From Tannerella sp. (GTDB lineage: Bacteria > Bacteroidota > Bacteroidia > Bacteroidales > Tannerellaceae), in assembly GCA_031283785.1 (NCBI GenBank), contig JAITBC010000123.1, positions 1 to 9,736 on the forward strand: DNA of 9,736 nt, written 5' to 3'. Shown here one piece after another: positions 1-6,873 of this stretch. The notes under the pieces are model-generated. The model was not told where the DNA came from, did not search any database, and saw only the letters and a list, made by a program, of their open reading frames with translations. Positions within the stretch are counted from its first letter, which is position 1. Each line of letters begins with the position of its first letter. Both the position numbers and the translations under genes were made by a program.

Positions 1-49
1 CTGCAAACATCAGTCCATCCAAAGTTTTTAAATAATATTTGTGTAACAT
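1..49 (-). CDS. N-terminal fragment of an unidentified protein (runs off left edge)
   Basis: Reading the minus strand from an ATG at 47-49 gives 16 codons, MLHKYYLKTLDGLMFA, still open at the edge. The fragment has the mixed charged/hydrophobic look of a real protein start and no stop codon. Two hairpins lie just upstream, as expected for a 5' leader, and a near-match to a Bacteroidetes -7 box (TAATTTAG on the minus strand, 175-182) sits about 125 bases upstream. A second in-frame ATG at 8-10 is an alternative start. No family can be named from 16 residues. That this is a gene at all is an inference. Confidence 0.4.
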   Translation of the reverse strand, partial: MLHKYYLKTLDGLMFA

Positions 50-53
50 GAGT

Positions 54-77
54 AACTATACTTTACGCGGTATAGTT
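54..77 (-). promoter_or_regulatory. Hairpin immediately upstream of the left-edge start codon
   Basis: AACTATAC (54-61) and GTATAGTT (70-77) form a perfect 8-bp inverted repeat around an 8-base loop. On the minus strand the hairpin ends four bases before the ATG at 49. If transcribed it would cover the usual ribosome-binding region, so it could limit translation of the left-edge gene. The repeat is seen directly; the role is inferred. Confidence 0.45.
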
Positions 78-93
78 CTGTGCAATAGAAAAA

Positions 94-142
94 GAATAAG
101 CATCTTTGCAAAACCCCTGAACAATGCAAGGAATGCTTATTC
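94..142 (-). repeat. Long inverted repeat / leader hairpin
   Basis: GAATAAGCAT (94-103) and ATGCTTATTC (133-142) are perfect 10-bp arms. The stem continues inward through 104-105 with 130-131 (one G-U pair, A132 bulged) to TTGCA (106-110) with TGCAA (125-129), giving about 17 pairs and a 14-base loop. No T-tract follows on either side, so it is not an ordinary terminator. It lies between the weak -7-like box near 175-182 and the left-edge ATG, so it would be part of that gene's 5' leader. A recombination site or a remnant of a mobile-element end is the alternative. Confidence 0.45.
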
Positions 143-456
143 AACTGAATTCATCCGAAGAAGGAATTCGGGCGCTAAATTACAAAAGATTTCGTGAAGA
201 GATACATCTTTGAATCCGCGTTCGGGATTATTGGGGATTTTCTTGCCAACATATCCTCTTTTTCATGATAATGAATTTAATCCATATACAATTCCGCCAC
301 GACTCTGTTACAATTATAAAAAAATATGCCAAACTTCACAATTGGAATACAAATCCTTATACTGTACAACAATGGATACACGAAGCATTTTTGAACAGGA
401 ATAAAACATTGCCGGATAATTCTTATCCGTCATCCATTACCTTCGTCGCCGAAAAG
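143..456. other. Gene-poor intergenic stretch
   Basis: No gene here can be supported. Two overlapping plus-strand reading frames of 64 and 71 codons start at 210 and 265, but neither has a recognisable family, a convincing promoter or a ribosome-binding site, and the second ends inside the terminator hairpin loop at 480. A small perfect hairpin, CGGATAA/TTATCCG with a 3-base loop, lies at 413-429 and could assist termination of the lipoprotein operon coming from the right. Confidence 0.5.
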
Positions 457-515
457 GTTCCTGCGCTGGGCTACGTTTGACCGTGTTACCGGCGGCTGCA
501 GGAACTGTTTTTTTT
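457..515. terminator. Bidirectional-looking terminator downstream of the lipoprotein gene
   Basis: GTTCCTGC (457-464) pairs with GCAGGAAC (498-505); inner GCTGG/CCGGC segments can extend the stem. On the plus strand it is followed by TG and eight T's (508-515). On the minus strand the stem is followed only by CCTTTT. It lies 35-94 bases past the stop codon of the lipoprotein gene (550-552), so it is well placed to end that operon. The better T-tract faces the other way, suggesting that it also stops plus-strand transcription. The large loop lowers confidence. Confidence 0.5.
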
Positions 516-549
516 ATATTCGGCGTTGAAGGGGGAGGGCAGGTTCGGA

Positions 550-1809
550 TTATTTCCGGGTCCAGCCTGCCGTCCAGTCGTTGTCGGCAGGGACGGCGCC
601 TTTATATTCCGCTTTTGTGAAGAAGCTGTCGGACGAGAGGTCTTTTCCGCCGGCGACGGTTCCGATGTAACTGCCGGTAAAACTGATGTCCCGGTTCACG
701 GCATTGCCGGTTCTGGCGTCTAAAGCAAGGTCGCTGAGGCTCCCTTCGTAAACGAAGGCTTTGTCGGCCCACAGATGTTCGATGACGGCGACTCCGTTCA
801 GGAAACTCTGTTCCGTTTCGGCTGTGGCAACGGTTACCGAGTTAGGTTTGCCTTTTACCAGTGTATTGTACAGTTTGACGGCTGTTCCGGCACGCAGGCG
901 GACGCCGCGTTTCTGGGCGTTGCTGTCGTTGTTGCCGATCAGCGTAAGGTTCGACAGGGTAGGGCATGATTGAGGCGTGTTCCCGAAGTTATCCTCCCGG
1001 TTATCGGCTTCTATCAGGCAATCGCCGTTAGCAGTGCCGTCGGCGCCGGGCGAGGCGGGGTCTTGTACGGCAACCCAGAACTGTCCCTTGCCGATCCATC
1101 CGTCCGTCCAGTCGAACGAATCGTCTTCGCTGTGCGTCGATACCAAATATCGGGCGTTTACCGTTCCTCCGAACCATTCGAAGCCGTCGTCGGAGCCTTT
1201 ATACGTCTGGATGTATTCGATTGTCGTGCCGTTGCCGACGCCGTACATGGTCAGCCCGTTGGATTCTTTCGTTTCGCTGAAAGCAAAACCCGTATATTCG
1301 AGGCGCACATAGCGCATCGTGCCGGAATTGTCGTTCGATGTTGTACCGCCGAACGCGGCGTCGCCAATCTCGGACTTGCCTGTTCCGCCGGAAAGATTGA
1401 TCGGCGCCCGTCCGCAGATGTGTACGCCTCCCCACGAGCCGGGCTGTTGGCGGGTAGACGTCATCACGATCGGTTTCTCTTTTGTTCCTTTCGCGTCGAT
1501 TTTTCCTCCCTGTTCGATAATAATGTAATCCGGCTGTCCGTCGATGGAACGGGTAGCCTCGATCGTCACATCTTCTTCAATAGTTAAGACGCCTCCGTTT
1601 TTGACCTGATAACCGCCGATAAGTTCATACGTGTTCCCGGCTTTAAGCGTTTTTTCTTTTGTCAGTTCGCCTTTCAGTATAAATTCTTCGGGGTCGGGTT
1701 CCGGCGCTGGGTCGGGGTTGTTGTCGTCGTCGCAAGCGACAGATGCATACAGCACTGCTGCCGTCATCAGTACATAACCGGTTTTTTTAAAATACTTGTT
1801 CATAGTCAT
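550..1809 (-). CDS. Predicted surface lipoprotein, beta-helix type, partner of the TonB-dependent receptor
   Basis: A 419-aa predicted lipoprotein. Residues 4-25 form a lipoprotein signal peptide (two Lys, hydrophobic core, ASVA) ending at Cys26. Cys26 is followed by Asp27-Asp29, an acidic stretch typical of Bacteroidetes surface-export signals, and then a Pro/Asp/Glu-rich tether (about 30-42). The rest is rich in Gly, Thr and short beta repeats (for example GGVLTIEEDVTIEA, GSWGGVHICGRAPI), consistent with a right-handed parallel beta-helix. Homologues in Bacteroidetes are often mislabelled 'multidrug transporter'; nothing here supports transport through a membrane. The gene follows the receptor gene by 24 bases, so they are one operon, and the protein probably sits on the receptor as a ligand-capturing subunit. 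The start could be the ATG at 1809 or the one at 1803 (MNKYFKK); the second has the more usual lipoprotein N-terminus. The ligand is unknown. Confidence 0.85.
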   Translation of the reverse strand: MTMNKYFKKTGYVLMTAAVLYASVACDDDNNPDPAPEPDPEEFILKGELTKEKTLKAGNTYELIGGYQVKNGGVLTIEEDVTIEATRSIDGQPDYIIIEQGGKIDAKGTKEKPIVMTSTRQQPGSWGGVHICGRAPINLSGGTGKSEIGDAAFGGTTSNDNSGTMRYVRLEYTGFAFSETKESNGLTMYGVGNGTTIEYIQTYKGSDDGFEWFGGTVNARYLVSTHSEDDSFDWTDGWIGKGQFWVAVQDPASPGADGTANGDCLIEADNREDNFGNTPQSCPTLSNLTLIGNNDSNAQKRGVRLRAGTAVKLYNTLVKGKPNSVTVATAETEQSFLNGVAVIEHLWADKAFVYEGSLSDLALDARTGNAVNRDISFTGSYIGTVAGGKDLSSDSFFTKAEYKGAVPADNDWTAGWTRK

Positions 1810-1833
1810 TTTGGTTTGTTTTAAAAATAATTA

Positions 1834-4641
1834 TTAAAAATCCAGGGAAAATCCGATGCCGATATCCAATCCCTTACGGAAATATTCTACCGTTTCTTTT
1901 TTTCCCGTATCTTTTATCTTTTGAGTATATCTATGTTCAGGATTAAGCAGGTTTTTTGCCTGTAATTTTATTTTTATCCCGTTACCGGGCGTATATGAAG
2001 CGATGAAATCCAATGAATGGACGGCCTCTTCGATTACGTTGCCGACGCCATTAATTCCGACCGAACTGATACGTGGTCCTTGCAGGTTATAAACGGACGA
2101 GAAGGAAAGTTGCCTGTCGGCGTCGAATTTCGGTGCATAATTGATGTCGAGGTTGACCAAATATGGTGACGCTCCTTGCAATTGCCGTGTTTTATCCGTA
2201 TAAAGCCCCTGTCCGGGTAATGAGATATGGGTATAAATATACGAAGCATTAAAATCGATTTTCAGGTCTTTCCTTATCTGCCGGCGAATCTCAATTTCGG
2301 CGCCGGCGACGTTCCCTTCGTTTACGTTACGGAAACTCTGGATGACCGACCCGGAATATTCCTGAACGCGTTCGATGGGTGTTTCAAGATATTTGTAATA
2401 AACGCCGAATGAATACATATCGCCGAAACCGTGGAAAAGTTCATACCGCAGGTCAAAGTTGTAGTTATATCCGTTCCTGATATCTTCGTAGCCGCGTATT
2501 GTTGCGCCGCCGTACGATTCTTTATATTCGAAAGGAGACATTTCGATAAACGAAGGATGGGTGACGGTGCGTGAAAGCCCCAGCCGGAGGTTGCCGTTCA
2601 GGGTAATGTTATATTTGAGGTTTATGGCCGGAAACAAATCGTCAGTCGCCAGTTTAGCCCGTTTCTCTTCGGCGGCATCCGTCCAGAACCTTACCCGCCG
2701 GCTGAAATGTTCGTAGCGTAAACCGAAGGAAACAAGCAGTTTTTCTGACGGATAATATTCCATATCCGCAAATGCGGCATAGACGTCCGCCCATGCATAA
2801 TATTTGTTTCGGGGTAAGGAATTTTTGCCGACGGCGATTGTTCCGTCGGCTATATGGCCGTAATTGAGGTAACTGTCCGTATCGTAGATGTTATCTATCT
2901 GTGGAGATGTATTTTTCAGGTTGTAATAGAAATTGACGGAATAGAAATCCCTCATCTTATTCCGTATGGAACTGCCCGCGCGAATGAACCCCGGTCGGGA
3001 TTCGTCGTTACCTAACCGGTATCTGACTTTCAGGTCGCCGTTCCTTTCGTCTTCGTACAATTCCCCAAAATAACGCATGGTTTCTTGTCGGTTGAGTTTG
3101 AAAAGAGAAAGCGAACCGTTCCCGTTACGGGTGAACATCACCTGTCGGCGGTCGGGTTCTTCACTTCTTGTCGAACCGTACGAGACCTGCCAGTCCGCAA
3201 ACAGTTTGTCGCGCAGCAGTTCGTGTTTCCCCGCCAGTTGGTTGTTGAACAGGCTGTAAGCATGGTAAACGCTGTTATTCCCGATCAGGTCTATACCTTC
3301 CGCATCGACGCCTTCGCGACGTCTGTAACTGTCTTCTGTGTTGTTGATAAGCATGATATAATAAGACAGACGGCCGGCCATACCGAGTGTATATCCTAAT
3401 TGTCCGGACAGCGTTGCAGTCGTTTCGTAAGTATATTTGTCGTAATCGTACCGGTCGCGGACGACGCCCTGTGCGTTAACGGTAGAGACATAAGCGTCTT
3501 TATACCATGAATAGTCGTTGTTGAATCCGGCAGCCAGCAGGGCGCTCAGTTTCCGGTCGCCGACCGTCCACGTCTTCCCCATACCGAAGTCCAGCCCGAC
3601 GACGGGAGGCGCCGTTTTTCTGCTAACGGAAAAGCCCGTCCGGAAAGGGTTGTTTGTCAGTTGCCAGTCCTCAAACTCATCCGCCGTCATGTCTTTGACG
3701 TTTTTACTTAAACGCAGACCGTTATTTATGCCTAAGAACGTGACGCCTGCCCCCGTTTTATCCGAGGAATGAAATTCGGAAAACAAAACATTCGTTTTTC
3801 CCCCGGTCGAGAAGCTGAACGTAAGATAGTCCTTTCCCGTATTTTCTTTTGTGTCGACATTGATATGAGCGCCCGAATAATCGCCGTATACCGACGGGTG
3901 GTATACTTTGCTTACGGATATGTTTTTTACTATCGACGTGGGGAATAATGTCAGCGGAATCAATTTGTTATCGGGATTGGGCGAGGCGATGGGGAAACCG
4001 TTAAGAGAGGTCATGCTGTACCGGTCGCCTAATCCCCGTACATATACTTTGCTGTTCCCCTCCATGGATATGCCGGTTACTTTTTTTATTCCGTCGGCAA
4101 CGGTCGAGAGCCCTTTCAACGACATCTCCTTAGCCCCCAGATTCTCGACGGCCACAGTCGACTGCCGGCGTTCGATCATCAGCGCCTTCTCCGCTTCCAT
4201 GTCCATTCGCGCCACAACCATGACTTCTCCCAGGTCCTGCGTCGTCTCTTTCATGTCAATATCAAGAACTGCAGGCGCATCATTTTTAATTTCAACCTTT
4301 GTTATTTCGAGTGTCGTGTAAGAAATATAGGAGGCAACCACCGTATAGATTCCTGCGGGCAGGGAGATGCTGTAATTACCGTTCATGTCGCTGACGACGC
4401 CCCTGTCCGGTATTTCTTTTATCGTGACGCTTGCTCCGATCAGTGTTTCCTGCGTCCGCCCGTCGACAATTTTACCTTTCAGGATTCCCGTCCCGGCGTA
4501 GAGTGTGTTTACGGCGGAAAGCAAAAGCAGAATGATTATCAGTCGTTTTTTTATGTTGACGAGCAGGTTTATACCTGCTTTAAATACATTTCTTCTTTGT
4601 TTTCTTTGGCGTGAATCTCCGATTCTCATACTTCGTCTCAT
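1834..4641 (-). CDS. TonB-dependent outer-membrane receptor with CarboxypepD_reg-like domain
   Basis: A 935-aa outer-membrane importer that would use TonB-transmitted energy to bring a ligand into the periplasm. In order: an unusually long basic N-region (1-33), hydrophobic core (34-48), predicted cleavage after Ala49; a carboxypeptidase-regulatory-like beta domain (about 52-132, GKIVDGRTQETLIGASV then DMNGNYSISLPAG); a TonB-box-like segment LGEVMVVA (137-144); a plug (about 156-266, with KVYVRGLGDRYSMTSLNG at 198-215); and a beta-barrel to the end, with the C-terminal aromatic pattern GIGFSLDF. The gene ends in two tandem TAA codons and is followed after 24 bases by the lipoprotein gene. No SusD homologue is present, so it is not a SusC/SusD pair. 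ATG codons at residues 1 and 5 are both possible starts; no start is available nearer the signal core. The substrate (metal, metal complex, peptide or glycan) cannot be told. Confidence 0.92.
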   Translation of the reverse strand: MRRSMRIGDSRQRKQRRNVFKAGINLLVNIKKRLIIILLLLSAVNTLYAGTGILKGKIVDGRTQETLIGASVTIKEIPDRGVVSDMNGNYSISLPAGIYTVVASYISYTTLEITKVEIKNDAPAVLDIDMKETTQDLGEVMVVARMDMEAEKALMIERRQSTVAVENLGAKEMSLKGLSTVADGIKKVTGISMEGNSKVYVRGLGDRYSMTSLNGFPIASPNPDNKLIPLTLFPTSIVKNISVSKVYHPSVYGDYSGAHINVDTKENTGKDYLTFSFSTGGKTNVLFSEFHSSDKTGAGVTFLGINNGLRLSKNVKDMTADEFEDWQLTNNPFRTGFSVSRKTAPPVVGLDFGMGKTWTVGDRKLSALLAAGFNNDYSWYKDAYVSTVNAQGVVRDRYDYDKYTYETTATLSGQLGYTLGMAGRLSYYIMLINNTEDSYRRREGVDAEGIDLIGNNSVYHAYSLFNNQLAGKHELLRDKLFADWQVSYGSTRSEEPDRRQVMFTRNGNGSLSLFKLNRQETMRYFGELYEDERNGDLKVRYRLGNDESRPGFIRAGSSIRNKMRDFYSVNFYYNLKNTSPQIDNIYDTDSYLNYGHIADGTIAVGKNSLPRNKYYAWADVYAAFADMEYYPSEKLLVSFGLRYEHFSRRVRFWTDAAEEKRAKLATDDLFPAINLKYNITLNGNLRLGLSRTVTHPSFIEMSPFEYKESYGGATIRGYEDIRNGYNYNFDLRYELFHGFGDMYSFGVYYKYLETPIERVQEYSGSVIQSFRNVNEGNVAGAEIEIRRQIRKDLKIDFNASYIYTHISLPGQGLYTDKTRQLQGASPYLVNLDINYAPKFDADRQLSFSSVYNLQGPRISSVGINGVGNVIEEAVHSLDFIASYTPGNGIKIKLQAKNLLNPEHRYTQKIKDTGKKETVEYFRKGLDIGIGFSLDF

Positions 4642-4661
4642 ATTATCTGAATTTTCAGCGG

Positions 4662-4669
4662 CAAAAGTA
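4662..4669 (-). promoter_or_regulatory. -7 box of the receptor operon promoter
   Basis: The minus strand reads TACTTTTG, an exact match to the Bacteroidetes -7 consensus TAnnTTTG. It lies 20 bases upstream of the receptor ATG at 4641, giving a very short leader. No clean TTG -33 box is found at the usual 19-21-base spacing; the nearest is CTG. This could mean dependence on an activator or an alternative sigma factor. Confidence 0.6.
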
Positions 4670-4730
4670 ACGCCGGGATATTACGATATACAGGCTATCT
4701 GGTTAAGATTTTGTTAATAAAGATCGACAT

Positions 4731-4747
4731 CGACCACAACATGGTCG
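4731..4747. promoter_or_regulatory. Dyad upstream of the receptor promoter
   Basis: CGACCA and TGGTCG form a perfect 6-bp inverted repeat with a 5-base spacer, about 60 bases upstream of the -7 box of the receptor operon. Its position suits an activator or repressor site. No regulator can be assigned. Confidence 0.35.
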
Positions 4748-4750
4748 TTT

Positions 4751-4775
4751 AATGGCCTGATATGGCCTGATATGG
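4751..4775. repeat. 10-bp tandem repeat, 2.5 copies
   Basis: The sequence WATGGCCTGA occurs at 4751-4760 and 4761-4770 (first base A, then T), followed by a half copy TATGG at 4771-4775. One helical turn per unit places every copy on the same face of the DNA, as a cooperative protein-binding site would. It lies between the receptor promoter and the terminator of the next operon. It may also be a simple slippage product. Confidence 0.45.
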
Positions 4776-4787
4776 TATTATAAGATT

Positions 4788-4815
4788 AAAGAGCGAAGAA
4801 AGTTCCCCGCTCTTT
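4788..4815 (-). terminator. Terminator of the oxidoreductase / DUF1097 operon
   Basis: AAAGAGCG (4788-4795) and CGCTCTTT (4808-4815) form an 8-bp stem with a 12-base loop. It lies 62-89 bases past the DUF1097-like gene's stop. On the minus strand the stem ends in TTT and is followed by AATCTT; the plus-strand side has eight T's (4813-4820). It is therefore symmetrical enough to work in both directions. Confidence 0.65.
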
Positions 4816-4876
4816 TTTTTGGAATGTGCCGAGCATGATTAATACGGTCGGCGACGAATAAATTCTTAAATAGTAA

Positions 4877-5395
4877 CTATTTATTAAAAAGTTTAGCCAA
4901 CAAGCCTTTACCTGTAACAGTAATCCATCCGAACAGCAAACCGAGGAATCCGTAAACAAGTTCCACAGTAACTGCTGCACAAAGATCTTCCCCGGCTTCA
5001 GGCACATAATTTATTATACCGAAGAAACATCCCGATGCCACGAACATTGACGGGATATAATTTACCCATGGAACCTTGTCCAAATACAGTACAACGAAAA
5101 CGATGATGAACACTGCAATCGGGACGCAGAACCATGGTGTGCAGGCAAATAGACCGGCAAGTTTAACTATGCCGATAGAAAATGCAATACCGATAACGTA
5201 TCCAATTGCGGCGCGTATACCGTCTTTAGCGGTACCTGTGAAGAAATACACTGCCCATGCTACGAACGCTATATAAGTAAATCCTTTTTCGCTGCCGACA
5301 GGCATGTGCTCTTTAATCAACTGGTCGATACAGACAATTACAAAAGCAAGTAAAGCCGTATAAGCCGAACCTACGGCAAAAGAAACATTTTTCAT
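4877..5395 (-). CDS. DUF1097-like six-helix inner-membrane protein
   Basis: A 172-aa, very hydrophobic protein with about six membrane segments, near residues 7-24, 38-54, 60-83, 88-105, 113-130 and 139-160. The block FVAWAVYFFTGTAKDGIRAA resembles the W..F....YF..G...G pattern of the DUF1097 family (E. coli YcdZ, about 163 aa), and the length fits. That assignment is from pattern recognition. The biochemical role of the family is not established. The gene starts 19 bases after the oxidoreductase gene's stop, so it is co-transcribed as the distal gene. This suggests, but does not show, a membrane function linked to whatever the oxidoreductase acts on, for example transport of its substrate or product. 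Confidence 0.7.
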   Translation of the reverse strand: MKNVSFAVGSAYTALLAFVIVCIDQLIKEHMPVGSEKGFTYIAFVAWAVYFFTGTAKDGIRAAIGYVIGIAFSIGIVKLAGLFACTPWFCVPIAVFIIVFVVLYLDKVPWVNYIPSMFVASGCFFGIINYVPEAGEDLCAAVTVELVYGFLGLLFGWITVTGKGLLAKLFNK

Positions 5396-5414
5396 ACTTT
5401 TCTGTATTTACGGA

Positions 5415-6707
5415 TTACACTTTTAATACCCAAGGTTTCCTGAGATATCCCGAACGCATTTTATTCGCTTCCGTATCGTTGATAAATTCTTCCTTAGCCG
5501 GATTCCAATACAAAGGACGCTGCAATTCGTAGCAGATGTTTGCAAGATGACAAACGCTAGCCGTGCGATGACCGATTTCCGCCGTGCTGATTGTCGGTTT
5601 CCGCGATTTGATACAATTGATCCAGTTTTGATAGTGGTCGTCCGATTCGTACAGTTTTATTTCGTTATCCGAAAATTCGTGCGACGAAAGGTTCCCGGGT
5701 AAAGAATCGAAGTAGTCGCGACTGATGTCGACAACACCTTTTGTTCCGATAAATCGTACGCCATAATTGCGTCCGAAATCTTCATGTGTCATTTTAACTC
5801 CGTTATCGTACTCAAATGTCAGGTATTTGTGGTCGTTATCGGGAGGATAAACGGCGATAGGACCGCTGTCGTCCTTGCCGAGCCCCCACTGTGCGATGTC
5901 GAACATGTGAGCGCCCCAGTCGGCAGTCATCCCATTCCCATACTCTTTATAGTTCCGCCAATTAGGGAAATGCGTTTTTTCTAACGGAGGCGAGAGTTCC
6001 GAATGGTAGGGATTGAATACGGCCGGACCGATCCACATCTCCCAGTCGAGATAGTCGGGTACAGGCTCGGCAGGCAGGTCGTAAGATTTGGGAGGAGGTC
6101 CGCAACAGACCTTAACTTCAAGAATATCGCCGATATGCCCGTTTCGTACAAGACGGCAGGCATTACGGAAATTTTTCCATGAACGTTGCATGTTCCCCGT
6201 CTGATTGATACGTTTGTATTTTTCAATAGCTTTGACCATCAAGCGACCTTCTTCGATGCTGTGCGAATATGGCTTTTCGCAATAGACGTCTTTGCCGGCT
6301 TTTGCCGCCTCAATCACATTGATAGCGTGCCAATGATCGGGAGTAGCAATCACCGTCGCATCAATGCTCCTGTTTGCAAGCAATTCTCTGAAATCTTTGT
6401 ACGTCCTGAAACCTTTTACCGAAGAACCGGCTTCACTGTAAACTTTTTCCGCCCTGTTCCTGAAATATTCAAGTTTACGGGAATCGACATCGCAACAGGC
6501 AATTATTCTTGAAATTTTTGCGAACGAGTTGAACAAATGCCTTGATTGTATGCCGGTGCCGATGAATCCGAGCGTAATCTGGTCGCTCGGTGCAGTGTAT
6601 CCGATTCCGCCGAGGACGTGACGCGGAATAATAGTAAAAGCGACTGCTGTAGCTAATCCTCTTCCCAAGAATTGCCTTCTTGAAACATTGTGTTTGTTTT
6701 TTTCCAT
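5415..6707 (-). CDS. Tat-exported Gfo/Idh/MocA family oxidoreductase
   Basis: A 430-aa NAD(P)-dependent oxidoreductase of the glucose-fructose oxidoreductase / inositol dehydrogenase / MocA family, predicted to work in the periplasm on a sugar or polyol. A twin-arginine signal, SRRQFLG with Arg10-Arg11, is followed by a hydrophobic stretch to about residue 33. The Rossmann fold begins at 44 with GxG at Gly50-Gly52; Asp73/Asp75 end the second strand, where the cofactor ribose is usually bound. ATPDHWHA (121-128) and CEKP (143-146, with the family's catalytic Lys145) follow. The C-terminal alpha/beta half contains DWGAHMFD (263-270), whose His267 is a likely active-site residue. Many Bacteroidales paralogues have this layout, some in 3-keto-glycoside metabolism and some, as GH109, acting as glycosidases, so the substrate stays open. 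It is first in an operon with the DUF1097-like gene. Confidence 0.9.
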   Translation of the reverse strand: MEKNKHNVSRRQFLGRGLATAVAFTIIPRHVLGGIGYTAPSDQITLGFIGTGIQSRHLFNSFAKISRIIACCDVDSRKLEYFRNRAEKVYSEAGSSVKGFRTYKDFRELLANRSIDATVIATPDHWHAINVIEAAKAGKDVYCEKPYSHSIEEGRLMVKAIEKYKRINQTGNMQRSWKNFRNACRLVRNGHIGDILEVKVCCGPPPKSYDLPAEPVPDYLDWEMWIGPAVFNPYHSELSPPLEKTHFPNWRNYKEYGNGMTADWGAHMFDIAQWGLGKDDSGPIAVYPPDNDHKYLTFEYDNGVKMTHEDFGRNYGVRFIGTKGVVDISRDYFDSLPGNLSSHEFSDNEIKLYESDDHYQNWINCIKSRKPTISTAEIGHRTASVCHLANICYELQRPLYWNPAKEEFINDTEANKMRSGYLRKPWVLKV

Positions 6708-6780
6708 AAGAACTTATATTATATGTTTTACATAGTTGCGATTTACGGCGTTTAAGAGAACGTGTTGTTTATTTAAAGCG

Positions 6781-6811
6781 CAAATGTAAGCACAAATTTT
6801 TATTGCACAAA
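6781..6811 (-). promoter_or_regulatory. Consensus Bacteroidetes promoter of the oxidoreductase operon
   Basis: On the minus strand the -33 box TTTG (6808-6811) is separated by 19 bases from the -7 box TACATTTG (6781-6788), an exact match to TTTG-N19-TAnnTTTG. The predicted start of transcription near 6775 leaves a leader of about 65-70 bases before the ATG at 6707. Confidence 0.75.
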
Positions 6812-6824
6812 ATTTTATTACACA
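6783..6824 (-). repeat. Direct repeats overlapping the oxidoreductase promoter
   Basis: On the minus strand three contiguous units begin with TGTG: TGTGTAATAAAATTT (6810-6824), TGTGCAATAAAAATT (6795-6809) and TGTGCTTACATT (6783-6794). The first two are 15 bases long and differ at two positions; the third keeps only the TGTGC head. The array covers the -33 box and runs into the -7 box, so a protein bound there would directly block or recruit polymerase. Confidence 0.5.
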
Positions 6825-6873
6825 TTTTGGATATTTTTCTCGCCTTTGAAAAATCGGTACATGCTGTCTGTAA

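Noticed and set aside
101..110. CATCTTTGCA, resembling a -7 box or the GTANNTTTGC core of CTnDOT-type attachment sites
   Set aside because: One base differs from each consensus, no second copy or integrase gene is present, and the bases are part of the hairpin stem. A chance match is more likely.
265..480. A 71-codon plus-strand open frame in the left intergenic region
   Set aside because: It has no recognisable family, no -7 box with the TAnnTTTG pattern in front, and its end is buried in a terminator hairpin. It is kept only as a possible transcript in the findings.
970..1587. A 205-codon open frame on the plus strand
   Set aside because: It lies antisense within the lipoprotein gene, which has a signal peptide, lipobox and operon context. 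The plus-strand product is low in sequence logic and matches no family I know; it is a by-product of GC-rich codons on the other strand.
3908..4321. A 137-codon plus-strand open frame
   Set aside because: It is antisense to the plug and regulatory-like domain of the TonB-dependent receptor, whose motifs are unmistakable. No promoter or ribosome-binding site was seen.
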